From: Candidatus Bathyarchaeota archaeon
GTDB lineage: Archaea; Thermoproteota; Bathyarchaeia; TCS64
DNA length: 7,295 nucleotides
Assembly: GCA_003662205.1 (NCBI GenBank)
Contig: QMXQ01000075.1
Span: forward strand, 1-7,295
Direction of reading: 5' to 3'
Shown: positions 1 to 6,654 of the stretch, one piece after another
Layout of the letters: each line of letters starts with the position of its first letter
Numbering within the stretch: the stretch's first letter is position 1
The notes under the pieces: model-generated
Database searches by the model: none
What the model was told of the DNA's origin: nothing
Seen by the model: the letters and a program-made list of their open reading frames with translations, nothing else
Program-made: the position numbers and the translations under genes

Positions 1-524
1 GGCCTGCCCCCCACCCGGGCTGTGAACAGGTGGGTCCGCCTCCCCTCGAAGGTCCCGACGCCGTTCAGCTTGTACTTGATGCGCTTGATGACCTTGACGT
101 CCGTCTCCGGCTTCCCCTCGGTCCACACCTTCGACAGGAAGAGGACCCGCCTGGAGTCGGGCGCCCAGACGGGCTTGCTCACCCCCTCCTCCACCTCTGC
201 CGCAAGCCGCGCCTCGCCGCCTGACCGGGGGATCACCCAGAGCTGCGGCTTCTTCTTTTCAGGGTCCCGCCCCCTAGAGAGGAAGAGAAGACGGCTGCCG
301 TCGGGCGCCCACCTGGGATAGGTGTCGCTCCCGGGGCCGTGGGTGAACTGCTGGACCTCGCCCGAGGCCTTGTCCGCCATCCAGATGTGGCGCTCGTAGG
401 CGTCGCGGTCGTAGTCTATGGTGGAGAGAACGAAGGCGATCCTCTCGCCGTCCGGCGACACCTGTGGGTCTGAGACGAACTTGAATCGCCGGAGGTCCTC
501 AACCGTGATCTTGCGCTTGACCAT
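1..524 (-). CDS. S9-family peptidase (acylaminoacyl-peptidase type), N-terminal part; cut off by window edge
   Basis: This is the N-terminal part (174 complete codons) of a second S9 peptidase; the 3' end lies beyond the left edge. ATG at 524-522 was chosen because it gives MVKRKITVEDLRRF, matching the start of the neighbouring paralogue (MSARGVRVEDLRRF), and because GAGGT lies three bases upstream (528-532). The visible part is the start of the beta-propeller, with SPDG-type blade signatures VSPDG (residues 22-26), WAPDG (72-76) and WAPDS (120-124). Aligned by eye, about 117 of 174 residues match the first 174 residues of the 580-2535 product with no gap, so the two are tandem duplicates. 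The catalytic hydrolase domain is not in the window, so activity cannot be judged. It lies 55 bases downstream of its paralogue on the same strand and may be co-transcribed, though a weak promoter-like stretch is present. A cytosolic peptidase or acylpeptide hydrolase is expected; no signal peptide is seen. Confidence 0.93.
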   Translation of the reverse strand, partial: MVKRKITVEDLRRFKFVSDPQVSPDGERIAFVLSTIDYDRDAYERHIWMADKASGEVQQFTHGPGSDTYPRWAPDGSRLLFLSRGRDPEKKKPQLWVIPRSGGEARLAAEVEEGVSKPVWAPDSRRVLFLSKVWTEGKPETDVKVIKRIKYKLNGVGTFEGRRTHLFTARVGGR

Positions 525-527
525 TAG

Positions 528-532
528 ACCTC
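528..532 (-). promoter_or_regulatory. Shine-Dalgarno-like GAGGT for the partial S9 gene
   Basis: The minus strand reads GAGGT-CTA-ATG, a purine-rich match to the anti-SD of 16S rRNA, three bases before the ATG at 524. It supports that start. The upstream gap (533-579) also has a weak A/T-rich stretch (minus-strand CTAAATCTTAA, about 558-568), roughly 26 bases above a possible transcription start near 537. This copy may therefore have its own promoter instead of depending only on read-through. Confidence 0.5.
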
Positions 533-579
533 AAACTAATGGTGGCAAAATGGGAAGTTAAGATTTAGCACCCGGATCT

Positions 580-2535
580 CTACTTCAGGTGCCGGTCGAA
601 CCATCGCAGGATGTGCCTGAGCCGCTCCTCCCTGTGCTTCGGCTTGCCGCTTCTGCTCAGCTCGTGGTTCTCGCCGGGGAACCTGACCAGCTCCGTCTCG
701 ACGCCGACCTTTTTGAGGGCGACGAAGAACTCCTCAGCCTGCGACATCGGGCACCGCAGATCGTTCTCGCTGTGAATGAGCAGCGTCGGCGTCCTCGCGT
801 TCCCCACGTACCTGAGGGGGGACTGCCGGAGCAGTTTCTCCTCGTCCTTCCACGGGACCCCGTCGTTGGTGGCGGCGCCGTGGCTGTAGCCGATGTCGCT
901 CACCCCGTGGAAGCTGTACCTGTTACAGGTGCTCCGCTGTGCGACCGCCGCCTTGAACCTGTCGGTGTGGGTCACGATCCAGTTGGTCATGTAGCCCCCG
1001 TAGCTCCCGCCCGTCACCCCCAGCCGCTCCGAGTCGATGAACGAAAACCGCTCCAGGGCGGCGTCCACGAAGGCCATCAGGTCCGGGTAGTCGACCACAC
1101 CCCAGTTGCCTATGATGGAGGCGGCGTACTCCTCACCGTAGCCGCCGCTCCCCCGGGGATTGGTGTAGAGGACGACGTATCCTTCCGCCGTCAACAGGTG
1201 AAACTCGTGGTAGATGGCGTCGCCATAGACCCCCCTCGGCCCGCCATGGACCTCTAGGATGGCCGGGTACTTCCGCCCCGGCTCGAAGTCCACCGGCTTC
1301 ATCACCCAGCCATCGACCTCCATGCCGAGCTCGTTGGTGAAGGTGAAGTGTTCTGGTGTGCTCAACTTCAGCTTCTTGAGCAGGCGGTCGTTGAAGTCTG
1401 TGACCCGTCTCTCGCCTTCGTGGTCCCTGATCCACAGCTCCGCCGGGTGGGTCGCGTCCATGGCGTTGTAGGCGACGACGGCGCCGTCGGCGGAGAGGCT
1501 GAAGCCGTCCAACGTCTTGCCGCGGGTGATCTCTTCCACCTCCCCCGTCTGGCGGTCGACGCGGTAGATGTTCGACGTGGGTATGTCGGCGGCGATGAAG
1601 TAGAGCGCGGAGCCGTCAGGCGCCCAGACGGCGCCCGGAGGCGGCGTCGCCACCCTCAGGTCGCTCCCCACCCCCATGCCCACCGACCGGTCGAAGCTCT
1701 CAGTCAAATTGAGGGGAGTGCCTCCGTCCGCGGGCATCACCCAGATATCGGTGTTGGTCGCGGTCCTCCGGTGATAGTCATGGCCGAGGAAGGCCAGCTC
1801 CCCGCCGCCGGGCGCCCAGGACAGGTCGGTGATGACGTGCTTCCCCTGGGTCAGCCTCTCCGGCTCGCCGCCCCTGGCCGGCATCAGGTAGATGTCGCGG
1901 ATGAAGGTGAGGTCCGCGTCCTCCGCCATGCTCGTGATCAAGGCGATGCGCCTCCCGTCGGGAGACCACTTCGCCACGTCGACGTCGAACTCGCCCTCCG
2001 TCAACTGCCTCGGCCTGCCCCCGACCTTGACCGTGTAGAGGTGGGGCCGCTTCCCGGGGAACAGTCCGACGCCGTTGAGCTTGTATTTGAGGCGCCTGAC
2101 CACCTTCACGTCCGACTTCGGCTTCTCCCCCGTCCAGACCCGGGACAGGAAGAGGATCCGCTTGGAGTCGGACGCCCACATCGGGGTCATGACGCCGTCT
2201 TCCACGTCGGCGACGAGGCGGGCCTCGCCGCCCGAGGTGGGTATCACCCAGAGCTGGGCCTTCTTCTTCTCGGGCTGGCGCTTGCTCGATAGGAAGAGGA
2301 GCCATCGCCCGTCGGGGGACCAGCGGGGGTAGGAGTCGCTCCCAGAGCCGTAGGTGAACTGCTCCACCCTCCCCGTCTCCCTGTCCCACATCCAGATATG
2401 CTTCACATACCTGTCCCCGGCGTAGTCGATCCTGGTGTGGACGAAGGCGACGCGGCCCCCATCCGGCGAGACCTGTGGATCGGAGACGAACACGAACCTG
2501 CGCAGGTCCTCAACTCGCACTCCTCTGGCAGACAT
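580..2535 (-). CDS. S9-family serine peptidase (dipeptidyl aminopeptidase / acylaminoacyl-peptidase)
   Basis: A complete 651-aa S9 peptidase with the two-domain plan of prolyl oligopeptidases. Residues 1 to about 370 form a seven-bladed beta-propeller with SPDG-like signatures at 22-26, 72-76, 120-124, 190-194, 240-244, 304-308 and 347-351. Residues about 400-651 form the alpha/beta-hydrolase. The oxyanion-hole motif HGGP is at 430-433, followed by NPRGSGGYG at 459-467. The nucleophile is Ser511 in GGSYGGY; Asp592 (SENDLRCP) and His624 (GENHELS) complete the triad. The spacing (81 and 32 residues) is close to that of characterised archaeal acylaminoacyl peptidases. Family members cut N-acylated or free N-terminal residues from short peptides, the propeller excluding folded proteins. 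The ATG at 2535 is preceded by a TATA-like element at about 35 bases; the SD is weak. No signal peptide is seen, so it is probably cytosolic. A 67%-identical paralogue follows 55 bases downstream. Exact substrate preference cannot be read from sequence. Confidence 0.97.
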   Translation of the reverse strand: MSARGVRVEDLRRFVFVSDPQVSPDGGRVAFVHTRIDYAGDRYVKHIWMWDRETGRVEQFTYGSGSDSYPRWSPDGRWLLFLSSKRQPEKKKAQLWVIPTSGGEARLVADVEDGVMTPMWASDSKRILFLSRVWTGEKPKSDVKVVRRLKYKLNGVGLFPGKRPHLYTVKVGGRPRQLTEGEFDVDVAKWSPDGRRIALITSMAEDADLTFIRDIYLMPARGGEPERLTQGKHVITDLSWAPGGGELAFLGHDYHRRTATNTDIWVMPADGGTPLNLTESFDRSVGMGVGSDLRVATPPPGAVWAPDGSALYFIAADIPTSNIYRVDRQTGEVEEITRGKTLDGFSLSADGAVVAYNAMDATHPAELWIRDHEGERRVTDFNDRLLKKLKLSTPEHFTFTNELGMEVDGWVMKPVDFEPGRKYPAILEVHGGPRGVYGDAIYHEFHLLTAEGYVVLYTNPRGSGGYGEEYAASIIGNWGVVDYPDLMAFVDAALERFSFIDSERLGVTGGSYGGYMTNWIVTHTDRFKAAVAQRSTCNRYSFHGVSDIGYSHGAATNDGVPWKDEEKLLRQSPLRYVGNARTPTLLIHSENDLRCPMSQAEEFFVALKKVGVETELVRFPGENHELSRSGKPKHREERLRHILRWFDRHLK

Positions 2536-2566
2536 AACAGCTCACGAGATAATCCCACGCCGGAGG

Positions 2567-2572
2567 ATTTAA
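2567..2572 (-). promoter_or_regulatory. Putative TATA box of the S9 peptidase gene
   Basis: The minus strand reads TTAAAT, centred about 34 bases upstream of the ATG at 2535. An archaeal start site about 26 bases downstream would fall near 2544, giving a leader of only some 8-10 bases. That fits the absence of a strong Shine-Dalgarno sequence. The match to the archaeal TATA consensus is partial and no clear BRE is visible. Confidence 0.4.
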
Positions 2573-2693
2573 CAGCATACCCCCGGTTTATCCTCAGCCA
2601 ACGCGGCTTAGCTATCGTTGATAACATCATCCCGGCCTATTTCCGCTTTTTCCGACGCCTCTCTCGGCATTCGAAGGCCGCGGGGTCAATTAA

Positions 2694-2701
2694 TTTTAAT
2701 A
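2694..2701 (+). promoter_or_regulatory. TATA box of the M14 peptidase gene (leaderless promoter)
   Basis: TTTTAATA lies in an A/T-rich patch within otherwise GC-rich DNA. Its centre is about 25-26 bases before the ATG at 2723, the usual TATA-to-start-site distance in archaea. Transcription would begin at or next to the start codon. The bases just before the ATG (AATTTTTATTG) contain no Shine-Dalgarno, which agrees with a leaderless mRNA. Confidence 0.6.
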
Positions 2702-2722
2702 TCTCCGCGCCAATTTTTATTG

Positions 2723-5254
2723 ATGTCAACAGATATACCCTCGCCAGAGGAGTTTTTCGGTCACAAGATGGGTGCGGACCGGAGGCTGGTCCGCTGGGAC
2801 AGGATCGTCGAGTACTTCTGGACCTTGGATCGCTCCCCCTGCGTCAAGGTGACGGAGCTCGGCAGGTCGACGGAGGGGAACCCCTTCCTCCTCGCCATCG
2901 TGTCGTCGCCCGAGAACATCGAGAACGCCGAGGCGGTCAGGGAGATGAGCTATCGCATCGCCCATCCGAAGGGGCTGACGGAGGCGGAGGCAGGGAGGAT
3001 CATCCGGGAGGGGAAGACCGTGGTGGCGATGACGATGAGCATCCACGCCACCGAGGTCGGCGGCACCCAGATGGCGCCTGAGCTCGCCTACGAGCTGGCG
3101 ACCAGCCCCGACCTGGAGGAGGTGCGCCGGAACACCGTGTTGCTGCTGTTTCCGTGCTTCAACCCCGACGGTCAGATCAAGGTGGTGGACTGGTACAGCA
3201 GGTGGCTGGGGACCGAGTACGAGGGGGTGCCGACGCCGTTCCTCTACCACAAGTACACGGGGCACGACAACAACAGGGACGCCATCCACCTCACCCAGGT
3301 GGAGTCCAAGATGGTCTCGCGGGTCCTCTACAGGGAGTGGTACCCCCAGGCCTACATCGACCACCACCACATGGGGAGCTACGGCGCCCGCTTCTACATC
3401 CCGCCCTTCGCCAACCCCATCGACCCCAACGTTGACCCCCTCGTCTGGACGGAGCAGGAGCTCTACGGCGGCATGATGGCGGTCATGCTGGAGGAGGCGG
3501 GGAAGACGGGGGTCGAGTCGGCGGCCACCTACCCAGGCGAGTTCATGCCCACCTTCAACTACGTCCCCTGCTGGCACAACATCTGCGGCATGCTCACCGA
3601 GTCCGCATCGGCCAAGCTCGCCACCCCCATATACGTCCACTATCACCAGCTCAAGCCGAGCCGCCGGGGGCGGCCCGAGTACCGAGCCCAGATGGGCTTT
3701 CCCCACCCGTGGCCCGGGGGCTGGTGGAGGCTCAGGGACATCGTCGAGCAGCAGAAGATCTCGGCCCTGGCGACGCTGAGGGTCGCCGCCGCCTTCCGTG
3801 AGATGATCCTGCGGAACATGTACCTGAAGGCGAGGCGGAGCATCGAGGCCGGCGTGAGGGAGCCTCCCTACGCCTTCATCGTCAAGCCGAGGCAGCACGA
3901 CGAGCTGACGGCGTACAAGCTCCTCCGGATGCTGATGGAGATGGGGGTCGAGGTCAGCCGGAGCCGTCGGGAGTTCACCGCCGACGGCGTCACCTACCCG
4001 AGGGGGACCTTCGTCATCTTCACCTCCCAGAGCTGCAGGCCCTACATCATCTCGCTGCTGCGGCGGACCTTCTACCACGCCGGCCCCTTCTCAAGGCGGC
4101 CCGACGGCACCCCCATCGCCCCCTACGACCTCTCCACCTACACCGTGGCCGAGTTCATGGGCGTCGACCTCCACGAGGTGGAGGAGCCCTTCGACGGCTC
4201 CTTCGAAACCCTCACCTCCATCCGGCTCCCCCGGGGCTCGGTGGAGGAGGGCAGGGCAGGCTACCTGCTGGACTGCGCCCTCAACGAGAGCTACGCCGCC
4301 GTCAACCGCCTCCTCAAGAGAGGGAGGGAGGTCCACCGGCTCCTAGAGGCCGTAAAGGCAGGCGATAAGACCTTCGAGGCGGGGTCCTTCTTCATCCCCG
4401 GCCAGCCGGGGCTTGAGGAGGAGCTGAGGCGTCTCTCCAAGCGGCATCACCTGGTCTTCGCGGCGGCGCCTTCGTCCGGCCTCAAGACGAAGCCGGTGCG
4501 GATGCTCAGGGTCGGCGTGTACCAGCGCTACTGGGGCGGGAACATCGACGAGGGGTGGACGCGGTGGCTGCTGGAGCAGTACAGGTTCAGGTACAAGACG
4601 CTGAGGGACGCGGACATCAAGAGGGGCAAGCTCAGGGACAAGTACGACGTCATCGTCCTGCCGAGCGACCAGAAGTGCCTCATCCTCGGTGAGGGCATCG
4701 AGGAGTACTACGAGAAGCGGTTCAAGGGCCTCTTCGTCCTCCCCAAGTTCCCGCCCGAGTACCGGAGCGGCCTGGGGAAGGAGGGCGTCGAGAAGCTCAA
4801 GGAGTTCGTGGAGGCGGGCGGCGTCCTGGTGGCGCTGGGCGAGTCCTCCAACTTCGCCATTGACGAGCTGAAGCTGCCGGTGAAGAACGTTCTGGCAGAC
4901 CTCAAGCCCGATGAGTTCCTCTGCCCGGGGTCGACCCTGCATGTGAACGTCAACAAGGACCACCCGCTGACCTACGGCGTCTCCGACGCCCTGCTGATCC
5001 TCTTCAGGAACCACCCCGCTTTCGAGGTGAAGGCGGGGATGAGCAACGAGGATATGCAGGTCGTCCTCTCCTACCCCGACGAGAGGATCATGGAGAGCGG
5101 CTGGCTCGTGGGGGAGAAGCACCTGAGCAGGAAGGCGGCCCTCATAGACGCCAAGCTGGGGGAGGGGCGGGTCGTCCTCTTCGGCTTCTCGCCCCAGTTC
5201 AGGGCCCAGACCGACGCCACCTTCAAACTCTTCTTCAACTGCCTCCTCGGCTAG
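2723..5254 (+). CDS. M14-family zinc carboxypeptidase with C-terminal glutamine-amidotransferase-like domain
   Basis: A complete 843-aa protein. Residues about 25-370 form a zinc carboxypeptidase (M14) domain: HATE gives zinc ligands His108 and Glu111, NNRD carries the substrate-binding Arg185, DHHHMG supplies the third ligand (probably His215), and Glu293 in LTES is the likely catalytic base. FNPDG (146-150) and the segment after DHHHMG are typical of large M14 proteins. Residues about 380-590 are a linker region of unclear fold. Residues about 594-843 resemble a class I glutamine-amidotransferase-like (ThuA-type) domain: RVGVY, a YDVIVLPSD strand, FVEAGGVLVALGES, and a closing GRVVLFGFSP. 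No cysteine sits at the expected nucleophile elbow, so this domain is probably not a glutaminase. The ATG at 2723 was preferred over the in-frame ATG at 2618 because it starts at the predicted transcription start. M14 enzymes remove C-terminal residues from peptides. No signal peptide or membrane segment is visible, so it is probably cytosolic. Its substrate is unknown. Confidence 0.93.
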   Translation: MSTDIPSPEEFFGHKMGADRRLVRWDRIVEYFWTLDRSPCVKVTELGRSTEGNPFLLAIVSSPENIENAEAVREMSYRIAHPKGLTEAEAGRIIREGKTVVAMTMSIHATEVGGTQMAPELAYELATSPDLEEVRRNTVLLLFPCFNPDGQIKVVDWYSRWLGTEYEGVPTPFLYHKYTGHDNNRDAIHLTQVESKMVSRVLYREWYPQAYIDHHHMGSYGARFYIPPFANPIDPNVDPLVWTEQELYGGMMAVMLEEAGKTGVESAATYPGEFMPTFNYVPCWHNICGMLTESASAKLATPIYVHYHQLKPSRRGRPEYRAQMGFPHPWPGGWWRLRDIVEQQKISALATLRVAAAFREMILRNMYLKARRSIEAGVREPPYAFIVKPRQHDELTAYKLLRMLMEMGVEVSRSRREFTADGVTYPRGTFVIFTSQSCRPYIISLLRRTFYHAGPFSRRPDGTPIAPYDLSTYTVAEFMGVDLHEVEEPFDGSFETLTSIRLPRGSVEEGRAGYLLDCALNESYAAVNRLLKRGREVHRLLEAVKAGDKTFEAGSFFIPGQPGLEEELRRLSKRHHLVFAAAPSSGLKTKPVRMLRVGVYQRYWGGNIDEGWTRWLLEQYRFRYKTLRDADIKRGKLRDKYDVIVLPSDQKCLILGEGIEEYYEKRFKGLFVLPKFPPEYRSGLGKEGVEKLKEFVEAGGVLVALGESSNFAIDELKLPVKNVLADLKPDEFLCPGSTLHVNVNKDHPLTYGVSDALLILFRNHPAFEVKAGMSNEDMQVVLSYPDERIMESGWLVGEKHLSRKAALIDAKLGEGRVVLFGFSPQFRAQTDATFKLFFNCLLG

Positions 5255-5260
5255 CCTCCC

Positions 5261-5268
5261 TTTTATAT
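5261..5268 (+). promoter_or_regulatory. Upstream TATA-like octamer (possible second promoter of the aminotransferase)
   Basis: TTTTATAT occurs six bases after the M14 stop codon and again, identically, exactly 50 bases later. If used as a promoter it would start transcripts near 5290, with a leader of about 60 bases before the ATG at 5352. Alternatively the run is part of the 3' end signal of the M14 gene. The sequence alone does not decide. Confidence 0.35.
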
Positions 5269-5270
5269 AC

Positions 5271-5314
5271 CCTCTTCCAATTTTTCACCTGGACTCGCTG
5301 AACGAAGAGGTTTT
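5271..5314 (+). terminator. Inverted repeat followed by T-run; possible M14 terminator or operator
   Basis: CCTCTTC (5271-5277) is a perfect 7-base inverted repeat of GAAGAGG (5304-5310), with a 26-base spacer holding a T5 run (5281-5285). The second arm is followed at once by TTTT, which also begins the aminotransferase TATA box. As RNA made by read-through from the M14 gene it could form a stem-loop ending in U residues. As DNA it is a dyad between two TATA-like boxes. The stem is short and the loop large, so confidence is low. Confidence 0.3.
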
Positions 5315-5318
5315 ATAT
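5311..5318 (+). promoter_or_regulatory. TATA box of the aminotransferase gene
   Basis: TTTTATAT is a close match to the archaeal TATA consensus. A start site about 26 bases from its centre falls near 5340, leaving a leader of about 12 bases before the ATG at 5352. This argues against the in-frame GTG at 5322, which would lie upstream of the transcript's 5' end. Confidence 0.65.
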
Positions 5319-5351
5319 CGAGTGGGGGTAGCTAAAGGGAAGCGTGTCAAT

Positions 5352-6515
5352 ATGTCGGTGGAGAGATTCGCCAGGAAGGAGCTGCTCAACATAAAAGGGA
5401 GAGCTGCCAGCCGCGTCACCCTGAGGAGGATCCCCGGGCTGATAAACTTGGGGGCGGGCGACCCCGACTTTAATCACCCCGCGTTCATCGCCGACGCCGT
5501 CCACAAGGCGATGATGGAGGGGCACACCCACTACGTCTTCGGCGGCGACCCCGACTTCAAGCGGGCCATCGCCGACTACTACAGGAAGTACGGCGTCGAG
5601 GTCGACGGAGAGAAGCAGGTGGTCCTCACCTCCGGCGGCTCCCAGGCCATCTTCCAGGCCTTCGCCGCCATCCTCAACCCGGGCGACGAGCTCATAGTCC
5701 TCAACCCCGCTTACCAGGGCTACAACGGTCCGACGACGTACTTCGGAGCGAAGATGGTGAGGGCCAACATGACCAAGGATGAGAACGGCCTCTTCCGCCC
5801 CGACATCGGGAACATCGAGGCGGCCGTGACGGACCGGACGAAGGCCCTCATCATCTGCAACCCGGACAACCCCGCCGGCTGCGTCTACACGAGGAAGGAG
5901 CTGGAGGCGATCGCGGAGCTGGCCGTCGAGAAGGACTTCATCGTCCTCGCCGACGAGATATACACCGAGTTCATTTGGGGCGGCCGGAAGCACGAGACCA
6001 TCATCGACATGCCCGGGATGCTGGAGCGGACCATGGTGCTGATGAGCTTCTCCAAGACCTTCGCCTGGACCGGGTGCAGGGCGGGGTACATCATCGCCGG
6101 CCCCGAGCTGGCCGCGCTCGTCGGCAGGGTCCCCATGGGTATCTGCTCCGTGCCGGTGGCCTTCCAGAGGGCGGGCATAGAGGCGCTGAAGAGGGGCTGG
6201 GACTTCGTCAAGGAGATGAGGAGCCACTACGAGAAGCGCATCGAATACTGCGTCAAACGGATGAACGAGATACCCGGCGTCAGGTGCCCCCGCCCCGAGG
6301 GAACCTTCTACATATTCCCAGACATCTCGGAGCTCGGCGTCCCGTCGGCCAAATTCGTCGAGGGCTTCTTCAAGGAGGAGAAGGTCCGGATCGTCCCCGG
6401 CACCCAGTACGGGTCGAACGGCGAGGGCCACATCCGCCTCGCCCTCGTGAGGCCGCTGAAGGACCTAGAAGAGGTAATGAACCGCTTCGAGCGCTACGCG
6501 AAGAAGTTCAAGTAG
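5352..6515 (+). CDS. Pyridoxal-phosphate aminotransferase, class I/II (aspartate aminotransferase-like)
   Basis: A complete 387-aa fold-type I aminotransferase of usual family length. The PLP-binding lysine is Lys235 in SFSKTFAWTG. NPDNPAG places the cofactor-contacting Asn at 173; ADEIYTEF supplies Asp201 (pyridine nitrogen) and Tyr204; Arg362 in GHIRLAL is the expected alpha-carboxylate-binding arginine. The N-terminal LGAGDPDF (33-40) and LTSGGSQAI (92-100) are also family signatures. Such enzymes move the amino group of an amino acid to a 2-oxoacid, usually 2-oxoglutarate; whether the donor is aspartate, alanine or an aromatic residue cannot be told here. Two positions are less usual: Cys242 where TGWR is common, and a Val-Pro-Val-Ala-Phe-Gln stretch (267-272) in place of the more typical polar loop. 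ATG 5352 was chosen over GTG 5322 because the TATA box predicts transcription starting after the GTG. It lies downstream of the M14 peptidase on the same strand and would act on released amino acids in the cytosol. Confidence 0.96.
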   Translation: MSVERFARKELLNIKGRAASRVTLRRIPGLINLGAGDPDFNHPAFIADAVHKAMMEGHTHYVFGGDPDFKRAIADYYRKYGVEVDGEKQVVLTSGGSQAIFQAFAAILNPGDELIVLNPAYQGYNGPTTYFGAKMVRANMTKDENGLFRPDIGNIEAAVTDRTKALIICNPDNPAGCVYTRKELEAIAELAVEKDFIVLADEIYTEFIWGGRKHETIIDMPGMLERTMVLMSFSKTFAWTGCRAGYIIAGPELAALVGRVPMGICSVPVAFQRAGIEALKRGWDFVKEMRSHYEKRIEYCVKRMNEIPGVRCPRPEGTFYIFPDISELGVPSAKFVEGFFKEEKVRIVPGTQYGSNGEGHIRLALVRPLKDLEEVMNRFERYAKKFK

Positions 6516-6522
6516 CGACCCC

Positions 6523-6539
6523 GAGGAACCCCTCTTTTT
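6523..6539 (+). terminator. Short hairpin plus T5 after the aminotransferase gene
   Basis: GAGG-AACC-CCTC (6523-6534) forms a 4-bp stem with a 4-base loop directly followed by TTTTT (6535-6539), starting eight bases after the stop codon. A second pyrimidine-rich stretch follows (6540-6550). Archaeal termination depends mainly on such U-tracts, so this is a reasonable end signal even though the stem is weak. Confidence 0.5.
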
Positions 6540-6635
6540 CTCACCTTTCTCATAGGCGTTTGAGGGAGTAGCCCGAAGCGCTCCTTTCACGTTTCAAATC
6601 GATACGATGCGCTGACCGGCCTCCTTAAACCGGGT

Positions 6636-6648
6636 GAATAAAAAAGAA
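6636..6648 (-). terminator. U-tract terminator of the M20 amidohydrolase gene
   Basis: On the minus strand, just past the stop codon at 6655-6657, the sequence reads TTCTTTTTTATTC, including a T6 run (6640-6645). This is the typical archaeal intrinsic termination signal. No strong stem-loop precedes it. Confidence 0.5.
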
Positions 6649-6654
6649 GGAGGA

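Larger units (their letters stand above)
2536..2722. other. Divergent intergenic control region
   Basis: This 187-base gap separates the divergent S9 and M14 peptidase genes. It holds a promoter-like element near each end (2567-2572 minus, 2694-2701 plus). Between them, at 2613-2623, is a small perfect dyad, TATC-GTT-GATA, which could be an operator. I saw no RNA gene. An open frame runs in phase into the M14 gene from an ATG at 2618, but it lies upstream of the TATA-like element and its predicted peptide does not resemble the family, so it is treated as non-coding. Confidence 0.5.
6516..6654. other. Intergenic region between converging genes
   Basis: This 139-base gap separates the 3' ends of the aminotransferase (plus) and the M20 amidohydrolase (minus). 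Apart from the two terminator-like tracts it contains a small dyad, ATCG-ATA-CGAT (6598-6608). No open frame, tRNA or clear RNA structure was recognised. Confidence 0.5.

Noticed and set aside
1..524. The partial S9 gene as a truncated pseudogene
   Set aside because: The frame is open with no stop or shift over all 174 visible codons and keeps conserved propeller signatures. It is cut by the window edge, not visibly broken.
589..1257. Plus-strand open frame (222 aa) opposite the S9 catalytic domain
   Set aside because: It covers the antisense of the HGGP, Ser, Asp and His motif regions, whose sense strand is clearly under protein constraint. Its own translation is compositionally biased.
1348..2292. 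Long plus-strand open frame (314 aa) opposite the S9 peptidase
   Set aside because: It is antisense to a fully conserved peptidase gene, and its translation is rich in Arg, Gly, Val and Pro without any domain-like motif. This is the usual result of high third-position GC on the opposite strand.
2726..4078. Long minus-strand open frame (450 aa) opposite the M14 peptidase
   Set aside because: It lies wholly within the M14 coding sequence, has a low-complexity Val/Gly/His/Leu/Asp-rich translation and no promoter or ribosome site. It is a GC-driven shadow frame.
5322..5351. GTG at 5322 as start of the aminotransferase
   Set aside because: The TATA box at 5311-5318 would place the transcript 5' end near 5340, downstream of this GTG, and the ten extra residues do not resemble the family N-terminus. 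It would be possible only if the upstream TATA-like box is the main promoter.
5313..6431. Minus-strand open frame (372 aa) opposite the aminotransferase
   Set aside because: It mirrors a gene with all PLP-enzyme signatures and shows no motif of its own. It is not a real gene.
6571..6588. Possible structured RNA in the gap between the converging genes
   Set aside because: Only short pairings such as GGAG/CTCC and a self-complementary AGCGCT are seen; they do not extend into a stable or familiar structure, and no tRNA or C/D-box pattern fits.
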